Origin: Sphingobium sp. Z007
Lineage (GTDB): Bacteria > Pseudomonadota > Alphaproteobacteria > Sphingomonadales > Sphingomonadaceae
Length of the DNA: 64,000 nucleotides
Assembly: GCF_900013425.1 (NCBI RefSeq)
Contig: NZ_FBXK01000001.1
Coordinates: 408,001-472,000, forward strand
Reading direction: 5' to 3'
The translations under genes were made by a program, and so were the position numbers. A model generated the notes under the pieces. It worked only from the letters and a program-made list of their open reading frames with translations, did not search any database and was not told where the DNA came from. Of this stretch, positions 52,126-61,675 are shown in pieces (within the stretch, counting starts at the first letter, position 1; every line of letters begins with the position of its first letter).

Positions 52126-52914
52126 ATGGCAGAGCGACCCAGGGAGATAGCGATACCGCGATCGGCGGCCACCATCCTGCTGGTCCGGGATGCGCCGTTC
52201 GAAGTGCTGATGGTGCGGCGTCATGCCGCCCAGACTTTTTCTTCTGCACTGGTCTTTCCAGGCGGGACGGTGGACGAAAGCGATCGGTCCGACGCCTGGT
52301 TGGAACTTGTCACCGGCGGGGAGTCATTGGACGTAACGGAGCGGGCGCTGCGGATCGCCGCTTTCCGCGAGACGTTCGAGGAAACATCTGTGCTGCTGGC
52401 ACGCGACGCTGGCGGCAAGCCTGTCGGCTGCGTCAGCAAGACGCGCGGTGATTTTCGCACGGTCGTTGCGGAAAGCGGCGGTACGCTCTGGCTCGACGAT
52501 CTGGTCAAGTTCGGCCACTGGATTACGCCGGTCAACGGCCCCAAGCGATTCGACACGCATTTCTTTCTCGCCCAGACCGCTGTGGATCAGGAAGCGGTGT
52601 GCGATGGCGGGGAGGCTGTCGCGCTGGAATGGGCGTCGCCGACATCGATATTGGCGCGCGCCAGTGCGGGAGAGCGGTCGATCCTGTTCCCCACCCGCAT
52701 GAACCTTCGACGGTTGGCGGAGTCCGATACTGTGGCAGATGCCCTGAGCGCGGCGCGCGTGCGCGCCGTCTTCACCGTGCTGCCACGGGTCGAACGGCGT
52801 GAAGGCGGCATGGTCGTCATGATCCCGCGTGAAGCGGGTTATGGCGAAACCGAGAATTTCCATCCGCATGAAGAGATGGCCGGCCATGTCGCCGGGCAAC
52901 CTGACAAAGGCTGA
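52126..52914 (+). CDS. Nudix hydrolase, NUDT19-like, predicted (acyl-)CoA diphosphatase
   Basis: This 262-residue Nudix protein has the box split: FPGGTVDES near residue 48 and, after an insertion of about 30 residues, AAFRETFEETSVLL, which contains the REtfEE metal site. Such an inserted Nudix box is a mark of the NUDT19/RP2p group, which hydrolyses CoA and CoA esters. It sits just before a tandem ACAD pair in an island devoted to acyl-CoAs. A role in controlling CoA esters is inferred. ATG 52126 is the start; an in-frame extension to 52042 has no family resemblance. Confidence 0.85.
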   Translation: MAERPREIAIPRSAATILLVRDAPFEVLMVRRHAAQTFSSALVFPGGTVDESDRSDAWLELVTGGESLDVTERALRIAAFRETFEETSVLLARDAGGKPVGCVSKTRGDFRTVVAESGGTLWLDDLVKFGHWITPVNGPKRFDTHFFLAQTAVDQEAVCDGGEAVALEWASPTSILARASAGERSILFPTRMNLRRLAESDTVADALSAARVRAVFTVLPRVERREGGMVVMIPREAGYGETENFHPHEEMAGHVAGQPDKG

Positions 52915-52970
52915 TAAGCGAAAATTGCGGACGCTGGCCCGATGGCCGCGTTCGCCTAGAGAGGCGATGG

Positions 52971-54068
52971 ATGTCGATTTTATATGATGAGGGGCAGCAG
53001 GCGATCGGCGGGGAGGCCGTGCGAATCCTGGCCGACCGCACGCGCAGCGAGACGCTTAAGGCATTGCTGGAAACGACCGGCCGCTATGATGCGGGCTTCT
53101 GGGACATTTGCAAGGAGCAGGGCTGGACCGCCGTGGGCGTTCCCGAAGAATTTGGCGGGATCGGCCTGGGCCTTGTCGAACTGGGCCTGATTGCCGAAGC
53201 GATCGGTCAGGTCGCGGGCGGCGCACCCTTTCTGGGGACAGGCTATGGCGTGGCGCAGGCAATTCTGCGCTACGGGTCCGATGCATTAAAGGCCCAGTGG
53301 TTGCCGACTTTGGCCAGCGGCGAAACGATCGGCGCGGTCGCCTTTGCGGAGGGCGCCGATATGCTGCCACCCCAGCCGCTGATGCGCCTTGCCAATGGCC
53401 GCCTGACGGGCGTAAAACCGGCGGTATCGGCTGGCGGTAGCGCCGACATCGCGATCCTGCTCGCTTCGGGCGAACATGGTCCGGTTCTCGTGCTCGTCGA
53501 ACTGGCGGCGGACGGCGTGACGCGGGAATTGATCGACACGTTCGACAATAGCCGCTGTACCGCTGACCTGCACTTCGACGGCGCGGAAGCGATCATCCTG
53601 ATCCATGAGGGCGCGTTGGCTGCGGCCCGCGCTGTGCTGGAGTTGCAGGCCGTCGTCACCGCGCATGAACAGGTGGGCGGCGCAGAGGCGATGCTTGGTA
53701 AGGCGCGCGACTATGCGATGGACCGCCGCGCCTTCGGCCAAGTGATCGGCGGATTTCAGTCGGTCAAGCACCGCATCGCGGAGGATTATGTGTTGGTGGA
53801 ACTGGCCCGCGCCAACGCCATCCAGGCCGCAGCATCCGAAGGCAAAGCCGATTTCGGTCCTAACGCGGCGGCCGCACGGCTGTCGGCGACCGAAGCCTAT
53901 GACACTGTTTCGCGCGACGCGACGCAGGTGCATGGCGGCATCGGCGTCACCTGGGAAGCAGACCTTCATTTGCATCAGCGTCGTGCGCGCACGCTCGCGA
54001 TCGAGAATGGCCCGTCGCTGTTCTGGGAAGATGCGCTGGTTGATTATCTGGTGGGAGAGGCCGCATGA
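52971..54068 (+). CDS. Acyl-CoA dehydrogenase, small partner of tandem pair 2
   Basis: This 365-residue ACAD-family protein parallels the one at 39491: a short N-terminal helical domain (MSILYDEGQQAIGGEAVRIL), a weak central FAD segment (VAFAEGADMLPPQPL) and a C-terminal QVHGGIGVTWEADLHLHQRR. It overlaps the following 403-residue ACAD by four bases (ATGA). The repeated small/large arrangement supports a heteromeric dehydrogenase. GAGAGG precedes the ATG. Confidence 0.9.
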   Translation: MSILYDEGQQAIGGEAVRILADRTRSETLKALLETTGRYDAGFWDICKEQGWTAVGVPEEFGGIGLGLVELGLIAEAIGQVAGGAPFLGTGYGVAQAILRYGSDALKAQWLPTLASGETIGAVAFAEGADMLPPQPLMRLANGRLTGVKPAVSAGGSADIAILLASGEHGPVLVLVELAADGVTRELIDTFDNSRCTADLHFDGAEAIILIHEGALAAARAVLELQAVVTAHEQVGGAEAMLGKARDYAMDRRAFGQVIGGFQSVKHRIAEDYVLVELARANAIQAAASEGKADFGPNAAAARLSATEAYDTVSRDATQVHGGIGVTWEADLHLHQRRARTLAIENGPSLFWEDALVDYLVGEAA

Positions 54069-55276
54069 ACACCGATCTGGAACGCTATCGCGCCGATGCA
54101 ATGGCCTGGCTGGCGACCAAGGCAGCGCAGTTCGGCCGCGCCGCGCGCCGGGGCCTGTCCGAAGCGGAGGATCTGGCGCTTGGGCGTCGCTGGCAGGCGG
54201 AAAAATTCGCCGCAGGCTATTCCGCCATTACTTGGCCCAAAGAACATGGCGGCCAGGGGCTGGGGGCGCTGGAGAAGCTGGCTTTCGAGCAGGAGGAGAT
54301 GAAGCACAGCTTTCCCAACGATTATTTTGCGGTCAGCCTGGGCATGCCCGTGCCGATCATGCTGCGCTATGTGCAGAACGACTGGGCCAATGCGCGCGCG
54401 ACCAGGGCGCTGAACGGCGACGAAATTTGGTGCCAACTCTTTTCCGAACCGGCCGCCGGGTCCGACCTGGCCGGGCTGCGGACCCGCGCGGACCGGGAAG
54501 AAAGCACCGGCGACTGGATCATCAACGGCCAGAAACTGTGGACCACCTGGGCGCAATATGCCGATTATGGCGTGATCGTCGCGCGCACCGACCCGAACGT
54601 CGCCAAGCATCGGGGCCTTACCTATTTTTGGATCGACATGAAGGCGTCTGGTGTCACCGTGCGACCGGTCAGGCTGGCGGAAGGCCGTTCCGAGGTGAAC
54701 GAGGTCTTTTTCGACGATGTCCGCATTCCCGACAGCCAGCGCCTCGGCCCGGTTGGCGGGGGCTTTGGCGTGGCGATGGAAACGCTGATGATCGAGCGCT
54801 ATCAGGCGACCGATCCTACGGGATTCGGGCCGCCGATCGACTTGTTCGTGGAAGAGGCAATGGCGATGTTTATCGGCGGCAGGCCCGCGATCGAGGATGG
54901 GCGCGTGCGTGAACGCATTGCGCGCACCTATGCCGCGCAATCGGCGCTGGCGGCGATCCACCGCCGCGCCTTGCTCAGCCTTGCGGCCGGGATGCAGCCG
55001 GGGCCGGAAGGATCGGTGCATAAGCTGGTGTCCGTCCGCACGCGCCAGAAGCTTAGCGAATTTGCGATGGATCTCAAGGGCGTCAACGGGATGCGCTACG
55101 ACGAGGACAAGACGCGCAAGGAAAGCTGGTCGAAAAGCTGGATGACCGCGCCCACCGGGCGTATTGCGGGCGGCGCGGACGAAATGCTGCTCAATACCAT
55201 CGCTGAAAAGATATTGGGTTTGCCGCAGGACCACCGGCCGGACAAAGGTGTGGCCTTCAACGACATACCACGCTGA
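54065..55276 (+). CDS. Acyl-CoA dehydrogenase, large partner of tandem pair 2
   Basis: This 403-residue ACAD has the FAD segment CQLFSEPAAGSDLAG near residue 130 and NGQKLWTTWAQYADYG near 162. The C-terminus IAGGADEMLLNTIAEKILGLP closely resembles that of the protein at 40612. It starts inside the stop of the small partner. Together they would oxidise an acyl-CoA distinct from that of pair 1, given clear differences between the pairs. Confidence 0.92.
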   Translation: MNTDLERYRADAMAWLATKAAQFGRAARRGLSEAEDLALGRRWQAEKFAAGYSAITWPKEHGGQGLGALEKLAFEQEEMKHSFPNDYFAVSLGMPVPIMLRYVQNDWANARATRALNGDEIWCQLFSEPAAGSDLAGLRTRADREESTGDWIINGQKLWTTWAQYADYGVIVARTDPNVAKHRGLTYFWIDMKASGVTVRPVRLAEGRSEVNEVFFDDVRIPDSQRLGPVGGGFGVAMETLMIERYQATDPTGFGPPIDLFVEEAMAMFIGGRPAIEDGRVRERIARTYAAQSALAAIHRRALLSLAAGMQPGPEGSVHKLVSVRTRQKLSEFAMDLKGVNGMRYDEDKTRKESWSKSWMTAPTGRIAGGADEMLLNTIAEKILGLPQDHRPDKGVAFNDIPR

Positions 55277-55303
55277 TCATCGCACCACTGTCATGGAGTA
55301 TGC

Positions 55304-56188
55304 ATGCCGCTACGGGACTTCCTGATTTTCCTAGCGATTTGTGTAGCCTGGGCGCTGAATACGATCGTCAGCAAGCTCGTCGTCACCGACATGGCCGTGC
55401 CACCGCTTTTCTATGCGGCGGTGCGGACATTGGTGGTGGGAGCATTGCTTTATCGCTATCTGTTCCCAATGCCTGCGCAGATATGGCGGGTGTGCGTCGT
55501 GACTTTGCTCGTCGGCGGCGGGGGCTTCGCGCTAATTTTTATCGGCTTGCAGACGGCCACGCCGTCGTCGGCCGCCGTAGTCATCCTGTCACAAACGCCG
55601 CTGACGATCCTTTTTGCCGTATTGCTGCTGGGCGAAAAAGTGGGGATTAGGCGCTTTACCGGCATGCTGTTGACATTGGCCGGGGTACTGGTCGTGCTGT
55701 TTGATCCGGTGGGTATGCACGGCTCGATCGGCCTCATATTCGTGGGATTATGTGCGTTGGCGGGGTCGCTTGGCTCCGTGATGCTGAAGCAATTGCCGAC
55801 GGAGCCCATCCGCCTTCAGGCATGGGGCGGGGTATCGAGCAGCATCGTCTTGATACCGATCAGCCTGTTGCTGGAGAAGGGGCAATGGACTGCCATGGGC
55901 GCTGCGGGCTGGCATTTCGTCGCCGCGCTGCTTTTTTCCGCCGTGGTGGTGTCCGTCATCGCGCACACGACCTATTATGGCCTGCTCCAGCGCTATGACG
56001 CCAATATGATCGCGCCGCTCACGCTGATGACGCCGATCCTGACCATTGCCTTTGGAGCGTTGATCACCGGGGATCCGATCGGCTGGCGCCTGATTGCCGG
56101 TGCGTTGCTCGCGGTGGGCGGGGTTATGATCATCGCGATCCGGCCCAGCCGCACGCTACCCAAATGGCTGATCATGCGCGATCTTTAG
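55304..56188 (+). CDS. EamA/DMT family transporter
   Basis: This 294-residue membrane protein has ten predicted hydrophobic helices in two EamA repeats (FLIFLAICVAWALNTIVSKLVV at the N-terminus; GLLQRYDANMIAPLTLMTPILTIAFGALI in the second half). Members export metabolites or amino acid derivatives. It lies 28 bases after the ACAD pair in the same direction, so it may be part of that transcript, and ends four bases before the convergent TetR gene. Confidence 0.9.
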   Translation: MPLRDFLIFLAICVAWALNTIVSKLVVTDMAVPPLFYAAVRTLVVGALLYRYLFPMPAQIWRVCVVTLLVGGGGFALIFIGLQTATPSSAAVVILSQTPLTILFAVLLLGEKVGIRRFTGMLLTLAGVLVVLFDPVGMHGSIGLIFVGLCALAGSLGSVMLKQLPTEPIRLQAWGGVSSSIVLIPISLLLEKGQWTAMGAAGWHFVAALLFSAVVVSVIAHTTYYGLLQRYDANMIAPLTLMTPILTIAFGALITGDPIGWRLIAGALLAVGGVMIIAIRPSRTLPKWLIMRDL

Positions 56189-56192
56189 GCGG

Positions 56193-56786
56193 TCAGCCGC
56201 CGGCGGCCAGAGCTAATGCCACTGCATCGCCGATCCGGCGGCGGAATGTCTCGGGCGTGGGCGCCTTGCCCTGCTTGGCACCCCGTGCGGCATGAACAAG
56301 AACGCTCGCGACCTGGGTAGTGGAGATGTTCTTGCCGGCAAAGCCGATGTCCCCTTCGGCTTCCGCCCGGTCCAGCATCGCCTGGATGCGCGCGCGCGGG
56401 CGTGGTCCGCCCTGCGTGAAGTGGTCGGGATGCGCCGCTACGAAAGCTTTGAGTTCGCCCAGATGCTCGGCATCGCCGAACCATTCCAGCGCCACGCCGA
56501 AATAGGCGTAAAGCAATGCGCGCAGGCGTTGCGACAAGGGGGCGTCACTGGTTTCCGCCGCGACGGCGCGGCTCTCTACTTCGGCCTGGCAGCGGTCCAG
56601 CATCATCGCGAAGATCGCCACCTTGCCGCTGAAATGCAGGTAGAGCGTGGCCTTGGCTACGCCCGCTTCGCGCGCAATGTCGTCCATCGACGTGCGGCGA
56701 TAGCCGTGTCGGACGAACAGGATGCGCGTGGCGTCGACAATCTGGTCTAGCCGCAGGATGGTGGCGGGGCGGGGCGCTGCATTCAT
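56193..56786 (-). CDS. TetR family transcriptional regulator
   Basis: This 197-residue repressor-type protein has an N-terminal helix-turn-helix, TSMDDIAREAGVAKATLYLHFSGK (residues about 29-52), typical of TetR. The C-terminal ligand domain is unrelated to named subfamilies I recognise. It is divergent from an aldo/keto reductase gene, and an inverted repeat lies between them, so it probably controls that promoter and its own. Confidence 0.91.
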   Translation of the reverse strand: MNAAPRPATILRLDQIVDATRILFVRHGYRRTSMDDIAREAGVAKATLYLHFSGKVAIFAMMLDRCQAEVESRAVAAETSDAPLSQRLRALLYAYFGVALEWFGDAEHLGELKAFVAAHPDHFTQGGPRPRARIQAMLDRAEAEGDIGFAGKNISTTQVASVLVHAARGAKQGKAPTPETFRRRIGDAVALALAAGG

Positions 56787-56807
56787 GACAACGGGATATA
56801 CAAATAC

Positions 56808-56833
56808 TAGACCAAATGCAAGAATATGGTCTA
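56808..56833. promoter_or_regulatory. Inverted repeat, probable TetR operator
   Basis: TAGACCA and TGGTCTA arms are separated by twelve bases in the divergent tetR/aldo-keto reductase promoter. The left arm with its flank, TACTAGACCAA, is repeated exactly at 16711-16721. Confidence 0.65.
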
Positions 56834-56869
56834 ATCATTCCACTAATGGATTCGGGTGAGAGGGCTGCC

Positions 56870-57922
56870 ATGCGCTATATCAATCTGGGTAATACCGGGC
56901 TGAAGGTTTCCCGCCTTTGCCTTGGCTGCATGACCTATGGCGCGATGGGAGACGGAACTGCCAGTACCGGTCATGCCTGGACGCTCGATGAGGAAGCGAG
57001 CCGCCCCTTCTTCCGCGCCGCACTGGAAGCAGGGATCAATTTCTTCGATACCGCCAATGGCTATTCGGCCGGGACTTCGGAAGAATATGTCGGGCGGGCG
57101 TTGAAGGCGATGGCCCGCCGTGATGAAGTGGTGATCGCGACCAAGGCCTATATCCCTTGGCGCAATGCGCCCAATGCCGGTGGACTGAGCCGCAAGGCCT
57201 TGTTTCAGGCGGCGGACGACAGCCTGCGCCGATTAGGCACCGATTATATCGACCTGTACCAGATTCATCGCTGGGACGACGACACCCCGATCGAAGAAAC
57301 GATGGAGGCGCTGCACGACATCGTAAAGGCCGGCAAGGCCCGCTATATCGGCGCATCGTCGATGTGGGCCTGGCAATTTTCCAAGGCGCAACATGTCGCG
57401 CAGACCAATGGCTGGACCCGGTTCGTGTCGATGCAGCCGGAGGTCAACCTGCTCTACCGCGAGGAGGAAAGGGAGATGATCCCGCTATGCATCGACCAGG
57501 GTGTCGGCGTCATCCCCTGGAGCCCGCTTGCGCGCGGCAAGTTGACCCGCCCGTGGGAGGTCGCCACGACGCGATCGCAGACCGACCAGTTCGCGCAACA
57601 TCTTTTCGGCAAGACCGAGGAGCACGACCGGCAGGTAGTCGACGTGGTGCTGGCGCTGGCCCGGAACCGTGGCGTCGCCCCGGCCCAGGTCGCGCTCGCC
57701 TGGTTGCTGGCCAAGCCCGGTATCACCGCGCCGATCATCGGCGCATCCAGGGCGGAGCATCTGAACGACGCCATTGCGGCGCTGGAGCTGGTCTTGGACG
57801 ACGCGGAGATCGAGGCGCTGGAGGCGCCCTATATCCCGCATGCCGTGGTCGGCCTGGCGTTTCCCGTCGCGTTCCGGGGGCGGCTGACGCCGCCTTCGGC
57901 GGTTGAGAAGGGAGGCAATTGA
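56870..57922 (+). CDS. Aldo/keto reductase
   Basis: This 350-residue TIM-barrel reductase has the tetrad aspartate/tyrosine in FFDTANGYSAG, lysine in VVIATKAYIPW and histidine in DLYQIHRWDDD. ATG 56870 (MRYINLGNTGLKVS) is the family start, with GAGAGG six bases upstream. It resembles YajO/Tas-type enzymes rather than the reductase at 12785. It is in an operon with an epimerase-type dehydrogenase (two-base gap) and is likely repressed by the divergent TetR. Confidence 0.92.
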   Translation: MRYINLGNTGLKVSRLCLGCMTYGAMGDGTASTGHAWTLDEEASRPFFRAALEAGINFFDTANGYSAGTSEEYVGRALKAMARRDEVVIATKAYIPWRNAPNAGGLSRKALFQAADDSLRRLGTDYIDLYQIHRWDDDTPIEETMEALHDIVKAGKARYIGASSMWAWQFSKAQHVAQTNGWTRFVSMQPEVNLLYREEEREMIPLCIDQGVGVIPWSPLARGKLTRPWEVATTRSQTDQFAQHLFGKTEEHDRQVVDVVLALARNRGVAPAQVALAWLLAKPGITAPIIGASRAEHLNDAIAALELVLDDAEIEALEAPYIPHAVVGLAFPVAFRGRLTPPSAVEKGGN

Positions 57923-57924
57923 CG

Positions 57925-58770
57925 ATGCAAGTAATGGTAACAGGCAGCTCGGGGAAGATCGGTCGCGAAGCCGTCCGGGCGCTCAAGGCGGCGGGCCACA
58001 GGGTTGTTGGCCTCGACCTCAAGGGCGGAACCATCGACGGGATTCGCACGGTCGAGGTGGATTGCACCGACTTCGGGCAGGTGATGGGCGCCTTTTCCGG
58101 CGTCGACACCATGGCAAAGCCCAACGCGATCGTGCATCTGGCGGGCATCCCGATGCCCGGCCTCGCCAGCGACGCGGACATATTCCAGGTCAATACGCTC
58201 TCGACCTATAATGTCTTTTCCGCCTGCGCCCGTCTGGGCATCCATCGCGTGATATGGGCGTCAAGCGAAACGGTGCTGGGCCTGCCATTCGCCACGCCGC
58301 CCGCCTATCTGCCGCTGGACGAAGATGCCCCTGACCTTCCCAACTGGTCCTATTCGCTGTCCAAACATCTGGGTGAGACGATGGCCGATCAATTCGTGCG
58401 CTGGCATCCGGCGATGGCGATCGCGTCGCTGCGCTTTTCCAATGTGTTCGATGCACCGGATTATGCCGCGCGCGACGCGATCGAAGCACGGCCGGATGCA
58501 CGAAAGTTGAATCTTTGGGCCTATGTCGACGCGCGCGACTGCGGCCAGGTGTGCCGACTAGCGGTGGAGGCACCATTGTCAGGCCATCAGCGGATGATCA
58601 TCGCGGCGGCGGATACCGTGGTGAGCGTGCCAAGCGGCGAACTGGCTGCGCGCTATTTCCCTGGTACGCCGATCAGGGACGGATTTGACGGCAATGCCTC
58701 CTTCCTGTCCTCGGCGCGAGCAGGTGAACTGATCGGCTACCATTCAAACTATAGCTGGCAGGGACGATAA
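57925..58770 (+). CDS. NAD-dependent epimerase/dehydratase family protein
   Basis: This extended SDR has 281 residues. The cofactor motif VTGSSGKIG is at residues 5-13 and the catalytic YSLSK near residue 145, with serine in ASSET. RFSNVFDAPDY and AYVDARDCGQVC are typical of the sugar-epimerase/uronate dehydrogenase-like group. The substrate is not known. ATG 57925 is preferred over TTG 57919 because GGGAGG lies nine bases upstream. Confidence 0.9.
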   Translation: MQVMVTGSSGKIGREAVRALKAAGHRVVGLDLKGGTIDGIRTVEVDCTDFGQVMGAFSGVDTMAKPNAIVHLAGIPMPGLASDADIFQVNTLSTYNVFSACARLGIHRVIWASSETVLGLPFATPPAYLPLDEDAPDLPNWSYSLSKHLGETMADQFVRWHPAMAIASLRFSNVFDAPDYAARDAIEARPDARKLNLWAYVDARDCGQVCRLAVEAPLSGHQRMIIAAADTVVSVPSGELAARYFPGTPIRDGFDGNASFLSSARAGELIGYHSNYSWQGR

Positions 58771-58773
58771 GCC

Positions 58774-58875
58774 ATGGGTCTGAAGGACGATGCCGCTCGC
58801 CTGATGCGCGACCGCTACGTCCGCCGATGGCAGATTGAGGTGCGTCGACATTGCCTTGCCGACCGACCTCGATGA
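58774..58875 (+). CDS. Possible small ORF or gene remnant (33 aa)
   Basis: A 33-codon frame (MGLKDDAARLMRDRYVRRW...) starts three bases after the epimerase stop, with GGGACG upstream. It is not recognised. It might be a leftover N-terminus of a lost gene or a chance frame. The rest of the gap to etfA (to 59012) shows no gene. Confidence 0.25.
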   Translation: MGLKDDAARLMRDRYVRRWQIEVRRHCLADRPR

Positions 58876-59012
58876 TGTGATGGCTCGAACCCCGGCTTTC
58901 GAACAGGTTTTGGCCTCTCGATAGGCATACGATGGCCAAGGGCGGCAGCATTACCGTCACGTTGGAGAGCAGACCATATGGCCCGCGCCCTTTTTTTTGT
59001 CTTTCCCAGCCC

Positions 59013-59942
59013 TCACAATTTGCTGGTCAGCTCCGGCACGATCTTGAACAGATCACCCACCAGACCGATATCCGCCACCTGGAAGATCGGCGCATCCTCA
59101 TCCTTGTTGATGGCGATGATGGTCTTGCTGTCCTTCATCCCCGCCAAATGCTGGATCGCCCCGGAAATGCCGACCGCAACATAGACTTCCGGCGCGACGA
59201 TCTTGCCGGTCTGTCCGACCTGATAGTCGTTGGGCACATAGCCCGCATCGACCGCCGCCCGGCTCGCCCCGACCGCAGCGCCGAGCTTGTCGGCGAGCGG
59301 ATAGATGACCTCCTCGAACGTCGGCCCATCCTTGAGCGCCCGACCACCTGACACGATGATCTTGGCGCTGGTCAGCTCCGGCCGTTCCAGCTTGGCGATC
59401 TCCGCCCCGACAAAGGACGACAGCCCCTTGTCCCCGGTCGAAGCCACCGCTTCCACCGTCCCCGAGCCGCCCTCGCGAGCCGCCTTCTCAAAAGCCGTAC
59501 CGCGAACGGTGATGACCTTCTTGGCGTCCTTGCTCTTGACCGTAGCAATTGCATTGCCCGCATAAATCGGCCGAGTGAACGTGTCTTCGCCCTCGACCGA
59601 CAGGATATCGCTGATCTGCATCACGTCGAGCAGAGCTGCGACGCGCGGCGCGATATTCTTGCCGTTGCTAGTGGCGGGCGCGATGAAAGCGTCATGATGC
59701 CCCATCAGTTCGACGACCAGCGGCGCGATATTCTCGGCGAGCGCATGGGCATAGGCCGCATCGTCAGCGACATGCACCTTGCCCACACCGGCAATCTGCG
59801 CAGCGGCGGCGGCAACGCCATCGACGCCCTCGCCTGCCACCAGCAGATGCACTTCGCCCAGCTTGGCCGCCGCGGTGATGGCGGAGAGGGTCGCGTCCTT
59901 GACGTCGCCGCCCTCATGTTCAACCCATACAAGCGTCTTCAT
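59013..59942 (-). CDS. etfA: Electron transfer flavoprotein alpha subunit
   Basis: This 309-residue FixB/EtfA protein has a C-terminal FAD-binding signature, [16 protein letters not shown], followed by [30 protein letters not shown], which is diagnostic. It binds FAD and carries electrons from acyl-CoA dehydrogenases to ETF-quinone oxidoreductase. Its start overlaps the etfB stop by four bases. A dedicated ETF fits the eight ACAD genes in the window, although this could also be the only ETF of the organism. Confidence 0.97.
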   Translation of the reverse strand: MKTLVWVEHEGGDVKDATLSAITAAAKLGEVHLLVAGEGVDGVAAAAAQIAGVGKVHVADDAAYAHALAENIAPLVVELMGHHDAFIAPATSNGKNIAPRVAALLDVMQISDILSVEGEDTFTRPIYAGNAIATVKSKDAKKVITVRGTAFEKAAREGGSGTVEAVASTGDKGLSSFVGAEIAKLERPELTSAKIIVSGGRALKDGPTFEEVIYPLADKLGAAVGASRAAVDAGYVPNDYQVGQTGKIVAPEVYVAVGISGAIQHLAGMKDSKTIIAINKDEDAPIFQVADIGLVGDLFKIVPELTSKL

Positions 59943-60688
59943 GCGGCAACTCCCATGGCCTTGAGTTTGGCAACCAGTTCATCGACATCGGCAACCTTGA
60001 CACCAGCGGTGCGCTTGGGTGGTTCAACCACCTTCAGCGTCTCCAGCCGTGCGCCGATATCCACGCCATAGTCGGCGGGCGTCTTCTGCGCGAGCGGCTT
60101 GGATTTCGCCTTCATGATGTTGGGCAACGACGCATAGCGCGGCTCGTTCAAGCGCAGGTCGGTGGTGATGATCGCCGGGGTCGACAGCTTCACCGTCTCC
60201 AGCCCGCCATCGACTTCGCGCGTCACCGACACGCTGTCGCCTTCGACCTCGACCTTCGACGCAAACGTGCCCTGCGGCAGGTTCAGCAGCGCCGCCAGCA
60301 TCTGGCCGGTCTGGTTGCTGTCATCGTCGATCGCCTGCTTGCCCAGGATGATCAGGCCAGCGCCTTCCTCTTCCTGCACCTTGGCGAGCAGCTTGGCCAC
60401 GGCCAGCGGTTCGACCTCTTCATCGGTCTGGATCAGGATCGCGCGGTCGGCACCCATGGCGAGCGATGTCCGCAGCGTTTCCTGCGCCTTGGCGACGCCG
60501 ATGGACACGGCGATCACTTCGGTCGCCACGCCCTTTTCCTTCAGGCGGATGGCTTCTTCGACCGCGATCTCGTCAAACGGGTTCATGCTCATCTTGACGT
60601 TCGCCAGATCGACGCCCGTACCGTCCGCCTTCACGCGCGGCTTCACATTATAATCAATGACCCGCTTCACGGGCACAAGGATCTTCAT
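59939..60688 (-). CDS. etfB: Electron transfer flavoprotein beta subunit
   Basis: This 249-residue FixA/EtfB protein starts [20 protein letters not shown] and contains [20 protein letters not shown] and the AMP-site segment [20 protein letters not shown], all family hallmarks. ATG 60688 has GGAG six bases upstream; the longer open frame runs over the operator and the divergent gene. It is co-transcribed with etfA. A FadR-type palindrome lies 18 bases upstream. Confidence 0.97.
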   Translation of the reverse strand: MKILVPVKRVIDYNVKPRVKADGTGVDLANVKMSMNPFDEIAVEEAIRLKEKGVATEVIAVSIGVAKAQETLRTSLAMGADRAILIQTDEEVEPLAVAKLLAKVQEEEGAGLIILGKQAIDDDSNQTGQMLAALLNLPQGTFASKVEVEGDSVSVTREVDGGLETVKLSTPAIITTDLRLNEPRYASLPNIMKAKSKPLAQKTPADYGVDIGARLETLKVVEPPKRTAGVKVADVDELVAKLKAMGVAA

Positions 60689-60705
60689 GGCTTGCTCCAT
60701 TTCCA

Positions 60706-60722
60706 TAATGGTCGGACCATTA
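60706..60722. promoter_or_regulatory. FadR/GntR-type operator at etfBA promoter
   Basis: TAATGGTCGGACCATTA is a perfect 17-base palindrome with a single central base. TGGTC-N-GACCA is the core known for E. coli FadR. It lies between etfB and the divergent FadR-like gene, so that regulator is the natural binder (inference). Confidence 0.8.
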
Positions 60723-60818
60723 AGGAATGAAAGGCGTCTGTCAATCCCCTTCGGTCCGGCCATTGCGCCTTTCTCGGTGTCCGTTATAAATTTGCGCATT
60801 CCTATCGGAGCGCACTCT

Positions 60819-61553
60819 ATGGCATCGTCCCCATCCCCCAAACCCAGTTTCGCCCCTATCAAGACGCGCCGCGCGTTCGAGGTGATCTGTGAACAGATCC
60901 GTGAGCAATTGGCGGCGGGCACGCTCAAGGCGGGGGATAAACTGCCTGCCGAACGGGAATTGGCGGTCGAATTCCAGGTCAGTCGCAGCGCGTTGCGAGA
61001 GGCGCTGCGCAGTCTGGAGGTTGCGGGGATCATCCGCAATGTGAAGGGGGCGAAAGGCGGGGCGTTTGTGCAAACGGCTGAGCCGGACCGGATTGTGCAG
61101 GCGATGCAGGATTATGTGCATCTGGGCGACATTTCGCTGGGCGAACTGACCGAGGCGCGGTTGGCTTTGCAGGACATCATCGTGCAGTTGGCGTGTGAGC
61201 GGGCGACTGAGACGGACCTGGCCGACCTGGAGGCGATCGCCGAGCGGACCAAGCGGGAAACGAGCGTCGAGGCGCGATACCAATGCGCGGCGGAATATTA
61301 TGGCGTACTGGCGCGGGCGACCAAGAACCGCATCTTCGGCATCTTCGTCGATTCCCTGTCGACGATCCTGCATGAATTCGTGCAGGGACCGGATTATGAG
61401 ACGTTGCAGCAGTCATTGATCGAATCCCGTTTCCGGCTGGTGCGGCAATTGCGAGCGAGAGACAGCAAGGCGGCGGTGGCGGAGATGCGCAAGCATCTGG
61501 AACGGGTGCATCGCCATGTCCGCAAGAACAGCAAGGCGGCGGCTAGGGGCTGA
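60819..61553 (+). CDS. FadR-like GntR family transcriptional regulator (FCD domain)
   Basis: This 244-residue regulator has a winged helix with [34 protein letters not shown] (residues about 42-76) and wing [13 protein letters not shown], then an all-helical FCD ligand domain. The start ATG 60819 follows CGGAG. The perfect TGGTC-N-GACCA site upstream of the divergent etfB and a near copy before the downstream CaiB gene suggest it controls both. Family members sense acyl-CoAs or organic acids. Confidence 0.92.
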   Translation: MASSPSPKPSFAPIKTRRAFEVICEQIREQLAAGTLKAGDKLPAERELAVEFQVSRSALREALRSLEVAGIIRNVKGAKGGAFVQTAEPDRIVQAMQDYVHLGDISLGELTEARLALQDIIVQLACERATETDLADLEAIAERTKRETSVEARYQCAAEYYGVLARATKNRIFGIFVDSLSTILHEFVQGPDYETLQQSLIESRFRLVRQLRARDSKAAVAEMRKHLERVHRHVRKNSKAAARG

Positions 61554-61631
61554 GCGACCCGCTGATTGGAAGCGTTTGAAACAGCGAGTTAGACAGTTGC
61601 ATGCGATTGACGCCCCATGACAGCCATGTAA

Positions 61632-61646
61632 TAGGTAGGACCATTG
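61632..61646. promoter_or_regulatory. Second FadR-type site upstream of CaiB gene
   Basis: TAGGTAGGACCATTG matches the etfB palindrome at all but a few positions (GGT.GGACCATT). It lies 30 bases upstream of the CaiB start. Confidence 0.55.
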
Positions 61647-61675
61647 GATAATTGGTTCGACGGGTGGTTGAGGCT

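Noticed and set aside
53788..54912. Plus-strand frame of 374 codons overlapping both ACADs of pair 2
   Set aside because: Alternative frame of two well-supported genes, with arginine- and glycine-rich composition.
60657..60818. N-terminal extension of the FadR-like regulator
   Set aside because: It would translate through the operator and part of etfB. ATG 60819 has a ribosome site and the family start.
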